DNA of 64,000 bases from Geodermatophilus bullaregiensis. GTDB lineage: Bacteria; Actinomycetota; Actinomycetes; Mycobacteriales; Geodermatophilaceae. The position numbers and the translations under genes were made by a program. Positions 52,652 to 61,309 of the stretch are shown here, piece by piece. Numbering within the stretch: the stretch's first letter is position 1; each line of letters starts with the position of its first letter. The stretch is from positions 2,666,001 through 2,730,000 of the forward strand of contig NZ_JAFBCJ010000001.1 in the NCBI RefSeq assembly GCF_016907675.1. The letters run 5' to 3'. Below the pieces are notes generated by a model, which was not told the origin of the DNA, did no database searches, and saw nothing but the letters and a program-made list of their open reading frames with translations.

Positions 52652-53050
52652 TCAGCGGCTGCGGAGGGCGGTGAGCTGCACGGCGGCGAAGCCGGCGACG
52701 ACGGCCGCCTGCAGCAGCACCCACACGGTGCCGGCGGTCGTGAGGTCGAACCGGTCCGTCACCACGGCGCCGACGCTGGCGGCCGCCCACAGCAGGTTGG
52801 CGCCGACGACGACCCCGGTGGCGCCGGCCGAGATCGCGGGACGTGCGGCGACCAGCCACACGCCGGCCGCGTACGCCAGCAGGAAGGCGCCGAGGCCGCG
52901 CAGCACCCCGGACGGGACGCCGAGCAGGCCGGTCAGCAGCGGTGCGGCGGCCAGGTAGGCGGCGCCGTTGGCGCCCGTGACGACGGCGTCGAGGCGCAGC
53001 GCCACGCGGAGCAGGTCGAGGGTGCGGGGGCGGGTGGCTGTCGTTGTCAT
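52652..53050 (-). CDS. Four-helix membrane protein
   Basis: 132 residues with four hydrophobic segments (AAYLAAAPLLTGLLG; GLGAFLLAYAAGVWLVAA; ATGVVVGANLLWAAASVGAVV; VWVLLQAAVVAGFAAVQL). No recognised family. ATG start at 53050. Divergent from the XRE regulator at 53138, which may control it. Confidence 0.75.
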   Translation of the reverse strand: MTTTATRPRTLDLLRVALRLDAVVTGANGAAYLAAAPLLTGLLGVPSGVLRGLGAFLLAYAAGVWLVAARPAISAGATGVVVGANLLWAAASVGAVVTDRFDLTTAGTVWVLLQAAVVAGFAAVQLTALRSR

Positions 53051-53124
53051 GCCGACGACCGTGGCGTCGCCGGGGAGGCGCGTCGATTACCTCGCAGGTA
53101 GGCGACGCCGGACGCCGTCGTCGC

Positions 53125-53130
53125 TAGCGT
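53125..53130 (+). promoter_or_regulatory. Putative leaderless -10 of the XRE gene
   Basis: TAGCGT lies seven bases before GTG 53138, with no ribosome site between. Confidence 0.4.
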
Positions 53131-53137
53131 CCGCGCC

Positions 53138-53921
53138 GTGACCACCACCCTGGCGCCCCCCGGACGCCCGCCCGTGGGCGTGCTGCTGCGGCAGTGGCGG
53201 GTCCGCCGCCGGCTGTCCCAGCTCGACCTCGCCGGCGACGCCGGGGTCTCGGCGCGGCACCTGAGCTTCCTCGAGACCGGGCGGGCCCGCCCCAGCCGGG
53301 AGATGCTGCTGCGGCTGGCCGAGCAGCTGGAGGTCCCGCTGCGCGAGCGCAACGAGCTGCTCCTGGCCGCCGGCTTCGCCCCCCGTCTACGGCCGCCGCG
53401 GCCTCGACTCCCCCGACATGGCCGCCGTCAGCCGGGCGCTCGACCTGGTGCTCACCGCCTACGAGCCGTACCCGGCGGTCGTCGTCGACCGGGCGTGGGA
53501 GCTGGTGGCGGCCAACGCGAGCGTCGCCGTGTTCACCGACGGCGTGGCCGCGCACCTGCTCGAGCCGCCGGCCAACGTGCTGCGGCTGAGCCTGCACCCC
53601 GAGGGCCTGGCGCCGCGGATCGCCAACCTGCCGCAGTGGCGGGCGCACCTGCTGCACCGGCTCGGCCGCGAGGCCCACCTGACCGGCGACCCGGGGCTGG
53701 CCGCGCTGCACCGCGAGCTCGCCGCCCTGCCCGGCGGCACCGACCGCTCGACGCCGGACGGCATCGCCGTCCCGCTGCGGCTGCGCACCGGCGACGGCGT
53801 CCTGTCCTTCCTCGGCACGGTGACCACCTTCGGCACCGCCGTCGACCTGACCGCCGCGGAGCTGAGCGTCGAGGCGTTCCTGCCCGCCGACGAGCACACC
53901 GCCGAGGTGCTCCGCGGCTGA
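53138..53921 (+). pseudogene. XRE/MmyB-type regulator with a one-base frameshift
   Basis: The first frame encodes an XRE helix-turn-helix (VRRRLSQLDLAGDAGVSARHLSFLETGRARPS) up to LLLAAGFAP, then becomes Arg/Pro-rich. The adjacent frame continues perfectly with VYGRRGLDSPDMAAVSRALDLVL and the MmyB ligand domain (AWELVAANASVAVF; PEGLAPRIANLPQWRAHLL) to the stop at 53921. Removing one C from the six-base run at 53379-53384 joins them into a protein of about 260 residues. It may be a real lesion or a homopolymer read error. The conserved quality of both halves favours a recent event or an error. Confidence 0.78.
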
Positions 53922-53936
53922 CCGGGCGCCGGCCGT

Positions 53937-54317
53937 CTAGGAGCGCGCGCGCAGGGCCAGCAGGGCCGTGACCCCGGCGCAGACCAGCGGCACACCGGCG
54001 ACGAGCCCCAGGTCCCCGGCGCCCGCCGGCCCGCCCGTGGCGACGACGCCGGCGGCCAGCCCGCCCACCGCCACGGCGGCACTGGCGATCAGCGAGGAGC
54101 GGCGGGCCTGCGGGGTCCCCCGCCGCGTGAGCGCCGCCGCGACGAGGCCGAGGACGGCCACGCCCAGCAGCAGGCCCCCGGCGGTGCGCTCGTCGGGCCA
54201 GTCCGAGACGGCGGCGAGGAGGTAGCCCAGCACCCCCACCACCGCGGCCGACGCCAGCCAGCTCCAGGGCAGCGCGGCCCGGGCCCAGCGGGCCGGTGTC
54301 GTCGTCGTCGCGGTCAT
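53937..54317 (-). CDS. Four-helix membrane protein
   Basis: 126 residues with four hydrophobic segments (LASAAVVGVLGYLLAAV; TAGGLLLGVAVLGLVAAAL; SSLIASAAVAVGGLAAGVVA; LVAGVPLVCAGVTALLAL). No recognised family. It is divergent from the NarL-type kinase gene, with 223 bases between, and convergent with the XRE gene. Confidence 0.72.
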   Translation of the reverse strand: MTATTTTPARWARAALPWSWLASAAVVGVLGYLLAAVSDWPDERTAGGLLLGVAVLGLVAAALTRRGTPQARRSSLIASAAVAVGGLAAGVVATGGPAGAGDLGLVAGVPLVCAGVTALLALRARS

Positions 54318-54540
54318 GGGATGACCTCCCGTCCTCGTGGTGTCGCGGTGGTGCCGCCATCGTCGTGGGCCGCGGGCGCGCCGTCACCGGTCCCCGGCCC
54401 GGCCCGGCCCCGTCCTCCGGGACGAGGCGGACCCGGCCCGCGGGACGATCCGGCCGGTCCGCGGCGTCACCAGCATCCGGAGGACCGGGCACCCACGGTC
54501 GCGGCTCCCCCGCGGGGTGCGCCCGGCGAGGAGCGGTCGC

Positions 54541-55743
54541 ATGGCGCAGGTGCCCGGCGCGGTGCGCCTGCCCTCCGACCTGGTCTACGCCGGGATCGCC
54601 GTGGTGTCGGCGGGCATGGCGCTCGTCGAGGGACCCCCCGTCGTGCCGGTGGTGGTCTGCCTGGCGCTGGTCCTGGTCCCGTGGGTCCTCGTCGCCGCCG
54701 GCGTCGACCTGCCGCTCGCCCTCTTCGCCGTCATGGCCGTGGCCCCGGTCGTGCCCGTCGTGGCCTGGTCGGGCGTCGGCAGCGCCCTGTTCCTCACCAC
54801 CGCCGCCGCCAGCCGGGTCGCCAGCCGCTCCGACCGGCGCCCGCTGGTCGGGCTGACCACCCTCGCGGCCGCCGCGGTGCCCTTCGCCCCGTTCGCCGGC
54901 CTGCTGCCACCGGACGTGGGCGAGGCCGAGCGCGGCGCGGGCTCGCTGTACTTCGCCTTCGGCACCGTGCTGGGCGTCCTGGTGGGGATCCTGCTGCACC
55001 GCGCCGCCGTCCTCACCGACGACCTGCGGGTCGCCCACGAGCGCCTGGCCGAGGCGGCCGCCCGCCAGGAGCGGCAGCGGATCGCCCGTGACGTCCACGA
55101 CCTCGTCGCGCACTCGCTGACCGTCGTCGTGCTGCACGTGGGCGGCGCGCGCCGCGTCCTGCGCACCGACCCGCGGGCCGTGGAGGGGGCGCTGGAGGAG
55201 GCCGAGCGGGTGTGCCGGGAGAGCCTGGACGGCATCCGCGGCGTCGTCGGGCTGCTGCGCTCCGGGCAGGAGGAGCGGCCGGTCGTGTCCCTCGACCTCG
55301 CCGAGCTCGTCCGCGGCTACCGGGCGGCGGGCCTGCCGGTCGAGGTGCACACGAGCGGGGACCCGGGGTCGCTGCCCCTGGTGGTGCGGGTGACCCTGCA
55401 CCGGGTCGTGCAGGAGGCGCTGGCCAACGCCGCGCGGCACGCGGGCGCGGCTCCGGTCGAGGTCCGGGTGGTGGTCGGCGACGCCGGCGTCGAGGCCCGC
55501 ATCGCCAACAGCCGCCCGGACGCCGGCCGGGACTCCGCCGGCCCTGACACCGCCGGCCCCGCGGGCAGCGGCCACGGGGGCTTCGGCCTGGTGGGGCTGC
55601 GCGAGCGCGTGGCCTCGCTGGGCGGGGAGCTGACCGGCGGCCCGGACGGCGACGCCTGGGTGGTCCGGTGCTCGCTGCCCCGGCACGGCGCTCTCCGGGC
55701 CGGCGACCGGCCGGCGCCGTCCCCGCTGGGGGGTCGCGGGTGA
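54541..55743 (+). CDS. NarL-type membrane sensor histidine kinase
   Basis: 400 residues. Four to six membrane helices occupy about 12-150. A HisKA_3 domain follows with the phospho-acceptor in RIARDVHDLVAHSL (His186), then an HATPase with VVQEALANAARHAG and GGFGLVGLRERV. GAGGAG precedes the ATG. The response regulator gene overlaps its stop by four bases, so the pair is a two-component system. The signal is unknown, as the extracytoplasmic loops are short. Confidence 0.92.
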   Translation: MAQVPGAVRLPSDLVYAGIAVVSAGMALVEGPPVVPVVVCLALVLVPWVLVAAGVDLPLALFAVMAVAPVVPVVAWSGVGSALFLTTAAASRVASRSDRRPLVGLTTLAAAAVPFAPFAGLLPPDVGEAERGAGSLYFAFGTVLGVLVGILLHRAAVLTDDLRVAHERLAEAAARQERQRIARDVHDLVAHSLTVVVLHVGGARRVLRTDPRAVEGALEEAERVCRESLDGIRGVVGLLRSGQEERPVVSLDLAELVRGYRAAGLPVEVHTSGDPGSLPLVVRVTLHRVVQEALANAARHAGAAPVEVRVVVGDAGVEARIANSRPDAGRDSAGPDTAGPAGSGHGGFGLVGLRERVASLGGELTGGPDGDAWVVRCSLPRHGALRAGDRPAPSPLGGRG

Positions 55744-56393
55744 GCGCCGGCGTCCGGATCCTGCTGGCCGACGACCAGGCGATGGTCCGCGCCGGGCTGG
55801 CGATGGTGCTCGGCTCGGAGGACGGCTTCCGCGTCGTCGCGCAGTGCGAGGACGGCGCCGGGGTGCTGCCCGCCGTGCGGGTCCACCGGCCCGACCTGGT
55901 GCTGCTGGACGCGCGGATGCCGCGCGTGGACGGCCCGGAGGCCACCCGCCGGCTGCGTGCCGAGCCGGGCGCGCCGCCGGTGCTCGCGCTGACCACCTTC
56001 CACGACGACGAGGTCCTGTGGGCGGCGCTGGACGCCGGAGCCGCGGGCTTCGTGCTGGAGGACAGCCCCGCCGAGGTGCTCGTCGACGCAGTCCGCGTGG
56101 TCGCCGCCGGCGGCGCCTGGCTGGACCCCCGGGTGCTGCCCCGCGTGCTGGAGCGGGCCCGCGGCCGCCCGGCCGCCGGTGCGGGCAGGGCGCTCCTGAG
56201 CCGGCTCACCCCCCGGGAGGCGGACGTGCTGCGCCTGGTCTGCCGGGGCACCAACAACGCCGAGATCGCCGTCGCCCTGCGGATGGGGGAGCGGACGGTG
56301 AAGTCCCACGTCTCCGCTGTCCTCGCCAAGCTCGGCGCCCGGGACAGGGCGGCCGCGATCGTGGCCGCCCACGACGCCGGGCTGGGCGGCTGA
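55740..56393 (+). CDS. NarL/FixJ family response regulator
   Basis: 217 residues: receiver domain with Asp57 (LVLLDARMPR), the LTTF switch Thr and Lys position replaced by EDS (FVLEDSPAEV), and a LuxR-type helix-turn-helix (LTPREADVLRLVCRGTNNAEIAVALRMGERTVKSHVSAVLAKL). Receivers normally have Lys at the position of FVLxDSP; Glu here is unusual and may alter activation. GTGA overlap with the kinase gene. Confidence 0.92.
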   Translation: MSAGVRILLADDQAMVRAGLAMVLGSEDGFRVVAQCEDGAGVLPAVRVHRPDLVLLDARMPRVDGPEATRRLRAEPGAPPVLALTTFHDDEVLWAALDAGAAGFVLEDSPAEVLVDAVRVVAAGGAWLDPRVLPRVLERARGRPAAGAGRALLSRLTPREADVLRLVCRGTNNAEIAVALRMGERTVKSHVSAVLAKLGARDRAAAIVAAHDAGLGG

Positions 56394-56408
56394 GCCCGGA
56401 GCGCGCCG

Positions 56409-56433
56409 GGTTGACGGTCCCCGGGCCGGGTAC
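56409..56433 (+). promoter_or_regulatory. SigB-type stress promoter match
   Basis: GGTT (56409-56412), 15 bases, then GGGTAC (56428-56433), fitting the actinobacterial SigB consensus GNNT-N14/16-GGGTAC/T. It lies about 30 bases ahead of the small acidic gene at 56463. Confidence 0.5.
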
Positions 56434-56462
56434 CGGCCGGTCAGCCGAGCGAGGAGGCCGCC

Positions 56463-56630
56463 ATGACCGAGGTGCCGGGCACCGACCGCGACCAGGCGAG
56501 GGAGAACGTCCTGCAGGAGACGCCCCTCGTGCCGGAGGGCGTCGAGGAGGACACGTCCACCGACGGCGACGAGGGCCAGACCGGCGACGACGCCAAGCCG
56601 GAGCCGGGCAGCACCGAACTGGGCACCTGA
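56463..56630 (+). CDS. Small acidic protein
   Basis: 55 residues beginning MTEVPGTDRDQAREN and ending TELGT; about one quarter Asp/Glu, no Cys, and probably disordered. GCGAGGAGG lies five bases before the ATG, one of the best ribosome sites in the window, and a SigB-type promoter match precedes it. A stress-induced role is inferred from that promoter. No family recognised. Confidence 0.65.
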   Translation: MTEVPGTDRDQARENVLQETPLVPEGVEEDTSTDGDEGQTGDDAKPEPGSTELGT

Positions 56631-56769
56631 CCACCTCCGCCCGGCCCGCGCCGTCGGCGGACGGCTCGCCGGGCGGGTGCCGCTGGGCACGAGCACAGTG
56701 GTGGCCTGCGCCACGTCGGACGAGGGGAGCAGCCCGATGACGCCGGGCGCCTAGCTCCCGGGTCCTCCT

Positions 56770-58650
56770 TCAGAGGACGTCGAACTCGTTGGACGTCGCC
56801 CCGCCGGACAGCAGCGCGTAACCGGGACCGCGGTCGAAGAACGGCTCGTCGCCGGTGCGGGCGGCCCGCACCGAGGCCCGCAGCGCGTCGGTCGCCCCGG
56901 GGTCGGCCGTGCCGTCCCCGCGCACCACCACGCCGTAGTCCTCGCGCGCGCCGGACACCGAGACCTTGCGCCAGGCGACGTCCCGAAGCACCTCCTCGAC
57001 CGGCCGCTCCAATGGGTCTCCCCACCCGCCGCCGCCCGTGGTCCGGATGCGGACGACGGTCCCGGCCGGCAGCGGCTCGGCGTCGGCCAGGGCGTCGACG
57101 TCGTGCTCGTCCGGACCGCCGGGGTCGACGGTGACCTGGAACGGCCGGCCGGCGCGACCGCCGTTCACGCCCCAGCAGGACAGGATCGAGCGGTCGGCGA
57201 TCGACATGAAGTGCGCGTCGCGCAGCACCCGGACGTGCTTCTCGTAGCCGCACCCGCCGCGGTACCGGCCCGGTCCTCCCGAGTCGAGCGCCAGGCCGAG
57301 CCGCTCCACCCGCAGCGGGAAGCGGCTCTCGGTGAACTCCGTCGGCAGGTTCCGCGAGTCCGGGACGACGTGGATGGTGTCCTCGCCGTCGGCGTACCAC
57401 CGCCCGCCCGAGCCGCCGCCGAGCACCTCGCGCATGAGGTAGGGCTGCCCGTCGGCGTCGGTGCCGTACACGCCGGTGTAGCGGATCGTCTCCTGGTCGG
57501 CCGGCATCCGGCCGCCGGTGGCCTTGGCCAGCACCCCGGCCAGCACGCCCAGCAGCCGCAGGATCACGAACGTCCGCGCGTTGGTCGGCGCCGGGAAGAC
57601 CGGCGTGAGCAGCGTGCCCTTCTCCGGGAACCGCATCCCGATCAGCGGGACGACGCCCTCGTTGACGTCGAGCTCGGCCATCCGCTCGGGCGTCTCGGCG
57701 AGGTTGCGCAGGATCGGCGCCAGCCACTTCTTGAGGAAGTTGCCGTCGGCGTAGTCGCCGCAGTGGTTGATCGGCCCCTTGGCCTGCGGGCCGGTGCCGG
57801 TGAAGTCGATGGTCAGCGGGACGTCGGCGGCCGAGTCCATGGTCAGCGTGATCCGCTGGCGGTGCAGCTTCGGCGGGTCGACGCCGTCGTGCTCGGCGTA
57901 GTCCTCCCACACGTAGGTGCCGTCGGGGATCTGCGACAGCACCTCCCGGCGGTACACCTCGGTCGAGTTGGCCAGGATCGCGTCGAAGCACGCCTCGACG
58001 GCGGCCACCCCGTACCGGTCGAACAGCTCGCCGAGCCGCCGCGCGCCGGCCAGGCAGGCGGAGCACTCGGCGTCGAGGTCGGCGGCCAGCGAGTCGGGCA
58101 TCCGCGAGTTGCGGGTCATGATCGCCAGCGCCGCCTCGTTGCGGACGCCGCGGTCCCACAGCTTGATCGGCGGGACCATCAGCCCCTCCTCGAACACGCT
58201 GGTCGCCGCCGACGGCATCGACCCCGGCACCGCGCCCCCGATGTCGTCGTGGTGGCCGAACGCCTGCACGAACGCGACCACGGCCGGGGCGCCGTCCACG
58301 TCGGCGAACACCGGCACCGTCACGCACAGGTCGGGCAGGTGCCCGATGCCGCCCTCGGAGAGGTAGACGTCGTTGTGGAAGAACACGTCGCCGGGGTGCA
58401 TGGTCCGCACCGGGTGGTCGCGCACCACCGGGTGCACCAGCGCCGAGTACGAGCGGCCGGTGAGCTTGCGCAGCTGCCGGTCGTGGATGCCGGCCCGGAA
58501 GTCGTGCGCGTCGCGGATCATCGGCGAGCGCGACGTCCGGCCGATGGAGGTCTCGACCTCCTTCTCGATCGCGGCCAGCGTGCCGGCGACGATCTCCACC
58601 AGCACCGGGTCGGCGGCTCCGGGGGTGCCATCAGCGCGGTGCCGGCTCAT
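56770..58650 (-). CDS. hyuB: Hydantoinase B/oxoprolinase subunit
   Basis: 626 residues of the HyuB family, full length. HNDVYLSEGGIGHLPDL, HHDDIGGAVPGSM, DFTGTGPQAKGPIN and the C-terminal GGGGWGDP are all characteristic. With HyuA it forms an ATP-dependent amidohydrolase acting on hydantoin-, oxoproline- or acetone-like substrates, which cannot be told apart here. The ATG overlaps the hyuA stop by four bases. Confidence 0.92.
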   Translation of the reverse strand: MSRHRADGTPGAADPVLVEIVAGTLAAIEKEVETSIGRTSRSPMIRDAHDFRAGIHDRQLRKLTGRSYSALVHPVVRDHPVRTMHPGDVFFHNDVYLSEGGIGHLPDLCVTVPVFADVDGAPAVVAFVQAFGHHDDIGGAVPGSMPSAATSVFEEGLMVPPIKLWDRGVRNEAALAIMTRNSRMPDSLAADLDAECSACLAGARRLGELFDRYGVAAVEACFDAILANSTEVYRREVLSQIPDGTYVWEDYAEHDGVDPPKLHRQRITLTMDSAADVPLTIDFTGTGPQAKGPINHCGDYADGNFLKKWLAPILRNLAETPERMAELDVNEGVVPLIGMRFPEKGTLLTPVFPAPTNARTFVILRLLGVLAGVLAKATGGRMPADQETIRYTGVYGTDADGQPYLMREVLGGGSGGRWYADGEDTIHVVPDSRNLPTEFTESRFPLRVERLGLALDSGGPGRYRGGCGYEKHVRVLRDAHFMSIADRSILSCWGVNGGRAGRPFQVTVDPGGPDEHDVDALADAEPLPAGTVVRIRTTGGGGWGDPLERPVEEVLRDVAWRKVSVSGAREDYGVVVRGDGTADPGATDALRASVRAARTGDEPFFDRGPGYALLSGGATSNEFDVL

Positions 58651-60713
58651 GCGGCCCTCTCGATCAGCAGGTTCCCGTGGCGGTCCACGGTCGCGGCGAA
58701 GCCGGGGTGCACCGGCACGGTCGAGCCGTACTCCTCCACGACCGCCGGTCCGGCCACGACGTCGCCCGGCGCCAGCAGGGTGCGGTCGTACGTGGGCGTC
58801 CGCGCCCACTCGTCGAAGCAGACCCGCCGCGCGCCGGTGACGGCGCGCTCGACCCCGCCGTCCCGCGCGGGCAGCCCCACCACGTCCGGACGGCGGATCG
58901 GCCCGATCCCGCTCACCCGCAGGTTCACCCACTCGACGGCCTGCCGCGGGTCCTCGGCGAGGTCGTAGCCGTAGAGCTGCCGGTGCGCGGCGTGGAAGGC
59001 GGCGGCGACGTCGTCGGCCGCCGCGGGGGTGAGCTCTCCGGCGGCCACCGGCACCCGCACCTCGAAGGCCTGGCCGACGTAGCGCAGGTCCGCGCTGCGC
59101 TGCACCTGCTGCTCCGCCCGCGCGAAGCCCTCGCCGTCCAGGGCGGTGCGCGCGGCGTCCTCCAGGGCGGCGAAGCCCGCGCGCACCCGGTCGAGGTCGA
59201 GGTCGGCGTGCCGCTGGATCGCCGTCTGCACGTGGTCGTTGCGGACGTCGACCGTCAGCAGCCCGAACGCGCTCACGTTGCCCGGGTTCGGCGGCACCAG
59301 CGTGCGGGGGAGGCCGAGGACGTCCATGAGCCGGCAGGCCAGCAGCGAGCCCGACCCGCCGAAGGTGGTGAGCGTGAAGTCGCGGACGTCGAGGCCGCGG
59401 GCCACGGTGACCTGGCGCAGCGCGTTGGCCTGGTTCCACGCCGAGATCTCCAGGATGCCCAGTGCGGTCCGCTCCAGCGACAGCCCCAGCTCCCCGCCGA
59501 GCGCGGTGAGGCCCGTGCGGGCGGCGTCGGCCGACAGCGGGATCTCCCCGCCGAGCAGGTGTGGCGGGATGCGGCCGAGGACGACGTGCGCGTCGGTGAC
59601 CGTGGGCTCGGACCCGCCGGCGGGGTAGCAGACGGGGCCGGGGTCGGCACCGGCCGAGCGCGGGCCGACCTTGAGCGTGCCCTCGGGGGAGAGCCAGGCG
59701 ATCGAGCCGCCGCCGGCGCCGACGGTGACGACGTCGATCATCGGGATCTTCGACGGGTAGTCGCCCACCGAGCCCTCGGTGGTGAGCGCCGGCTCGCCGT
59801 CGACCACCACCGTGACGTCGGTCGAGGTGCCGCCGCCGTCGAGGGTGAGCACCCGGTCGAAGCCGGCGGTCCCGGCGATCAGCGCGGCACCCAGCGCCCC
59901 CGCGGCCGGGCCGGACAGCATGGTGGTGATCGGCTGGTGCACGACCTCCTCGGCCGACAGCACGCCGCCGTTGCTCTTCATCACGTAGAACGGCACGCCG
60001 GGCGCGAGGCCGTCGAGCCGCTCGCGGATCGCGGTGACGTACGCGCCCACCCGCGGCTTGACCGCGGCGTCGACCAGGGTGGTGACCGACCGCTCGTACT
60101 CGCGGTACTCGCGCAGCACCTGCGAGCTGATCGACACCACGGCGTCCGGGTGTTCCACGTGGAGCACGTCGAGCACCGCCCGCTCGTGCGCGTCGTCGGC
60201 GTAGGAGTGCAGGAGGCAGACGCCGATGGTGGTGACGCCGGCGTCGCGGAAGAACCGGGCCGCGGCGACGGCGTCGTCCCGGTCGAACGGGCGGACCTCG
60301 GCACCGGTGGGGTCGAGCCGGCCGCGCACGGTGCGCACCAGGTCGGCCGGGACGATCCGCGGCGGCTTGACCCAGAAGTAGCTGTTGCCGTAGCCGTCGG
60401 GCACCGACTGGCGGGCGATCTCCAGCACCGACTCGTAGCCCTCGGTGGTGATGAAGCCGATCCGGTCGAGCCGGCCCTCGAGCAGCTGGTTCGTGGCGAC
60501 CGTCGTCCCGTGGCTGACCGCGGTGACCGCGCCGCCGTCCAGGCCGAGTGCACCGAGCACCTTGCCGACGCCGGTGAGGAACCCCTCGGCGGGGTCGGCC
60601 GGCGTGGACGGCGTCTTGGTCGTCGTCGTCGCGCCGGTCGCCTCGTCGACGGCGACGACGTCGGTGAACGTCCCACCGGTGTCGATGCCGATGCGGACAC
60701 GGCGCGGTTCCAT
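58647..60713 (-). CDS. hyuA: Hydantoinase A/oxoprolinase subunit
   Basis: 688 residues. The N-terminal ATPase signature GIDTGGTFTDVVAVD, SHGTTVATNQLLEG, the MLSGPAAGALGAA loop and DGGGTSTDV are the ASKHA-type nucleotide site of HyuA proteins. It is the first gene of hyuA-hyuB. TAAGGT lies eight bases before the ATG, which suggests a leaderless transcript. No transporter or regulator gene is adjacent, so the substrate is open. Confidence 0.92.
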   Translation of the reverse strand: MEPRRVRIGIDTGGTFTDVVAVDEATGATTTTKTPSTPADPAEGFLTGVGKVLGALGLDGGAVTAVSHGTTVATNQLLEGRLDRIGFITTEGYESVLEIARQSVPDGYGNSYFWVKPPRIVPADLVRTVRGRLDPTGAEVRPFDRDDAVAAARFFRDAGVTTIGVCLLHSYADDAHERAVLDVLHVEHPDAVVSISSQVLREYREYERSVTTLVDAAVKPRVGAYVTAIRERLDGLAPGVPFYVMKSNGGVLSAEEVVHQPITTMLSGPAAGALGAALIAGTAGFDRVLTLDGGGTSTDVTVVVDGEPALTTEGSVGDYPSKIPMIDVVTVGAGGGSIAWLSPEGTLKVGPRSAGADPGPVCYPAGGSEPTVTDAHVVLGRIPPHLLGGEIPLSADAARTGLTALGGELGLSLERTALGILEISAWNQANALRQVTVARGLDVRDFTLTTFGGSGSLLACRLMDVLGLPRTLVPPNPGNVSAFGLLTVDVRNDHVQTAIQRHADLDLDRVRAGFAALEDAARTALDGEGFARAEQQVQRSADLRYVGQAFEVRVPVAAGELTPAAADDVAAAFHAAHRQLYGYDLAEDPRQAVEWVNLRVSGIGPIRRPDVVGLPARDGGVERAVTGARRVCFDEWARTPTYDRTLLAPGDVVAGPAVVEEYGSTVPVHPGFAATVDRHGNLLIERAA

Positions 60714-60721
60714 GCGCGGAC

Positions 60722-60727
60722 ACCTTA
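60722..60727 (-). promoter_or_regulatory. Putative leaderless -10 of hyuAB
   Basis: Minus-strand TAAGGT, a TANNNT match, eight bases before the hyuA ATG at 60713. Confidence 0.5.
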
Positions 60728-60802
60728 GAGCTGAGGTACCGCTCGGGGAAGCACCGGCCGGCGGGTCGCTGGGCCGCCGTCACCCTCGTCGCGTCGGGGC
60801 GG

Positions 60803-61000
60803 CTACCCCTCGGTCCCGCCCTCGACGGTGCCGGTCGAGCGGCCGAAGTCCTCGACAGCGGCTCCGCCGGGGTTCGGGCGTTCGACGTCGTCCGTCCCGG
60901 GACGCTCACCGCCGTCCGTCCCGGCCTCGACGTCACCGTCGTCGTCGAAGCCGCGCAGCGCGTCGTCGGGAGCCAGGAAGGCGTCGTCGGGACCGGTCAT
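60803..61000 (-). CDS. Small acidic protein
   Basis: 65 residues (MTGPDDAFLAPDDALRGFDDDGD...), rich in Asp, Glu, Gly and Thr, probably disordered. GAGGAGAGG precedes the ATG closely. A SigB-type promoter match lies 36-59 bases upstream. Similar in size, charge and promoter to the 55-residue protein at 56463, though not clearly homologous. No function can be assigned. Confidence 0.6.
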   Translation of the reverse strand: MTGPDDAFLAPDDALRGFDDDGDVEAGTDGGERPGTDDVERPNPGGAAVEDFGRSTGTVEGGTEG

Positions 61001-61309
61001 GGCCTCTCCTCGGTCGATGTGGACGTCCTCGAGCAGTACCCCGCGGAAGGCGGTCAGGCACCCGGCGGCCGCCTCCGTCTTCCGCCCGGTACCTCGGGGC
61101 CGAGGCACCGGCGCCGGGAGGGACGTCGTACCGGCCGCGCCGGATCGACGGGCCGCGGCGCGCGTGGTGTCATGCCCTCCGGCGCGTCGCTGCGGACGCG
61201 CCGCGGAGGAGGTGACATGGCCAGCGGACACAGGGGGCGCCGGGCGGTGTCCCGGCCGGACGGCCCCGACCGCCGCGGGCCCGGTGCCGGGCCCGGCGCA
61301 CCGGGTTGA
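61001..61309. other. Intergenic region with divergent signals
   Basis: 309 bases between the small acidic gene (minus) and the PAS-GGDEF gene (plus). It contains the SigB-type promoter match at 61036-61059. I see no gene in it; open frames here lack ribosome sites and motifs. Confidence 0.45.
61036..61059 (-). promoter_or_regulatory. SigB-type stress promoter match
   Basis: On the minus strand GCCT (61059-61056), 14 bases, then GGGTAC (61041-61036), an exact fit to GNNT-N14-GGGTAC. It lies 36 bases upstream of the 65-residue acidic gene. Confidence 0.5.

Noticed and set aside
60714..60936. One very long frame covering hyuB and reaching beyond hyuA
   Set aside because: The hyuB start at 58650, overlapping the hyuA stop, is clear. 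The upstream part is a shadow of hyuA.
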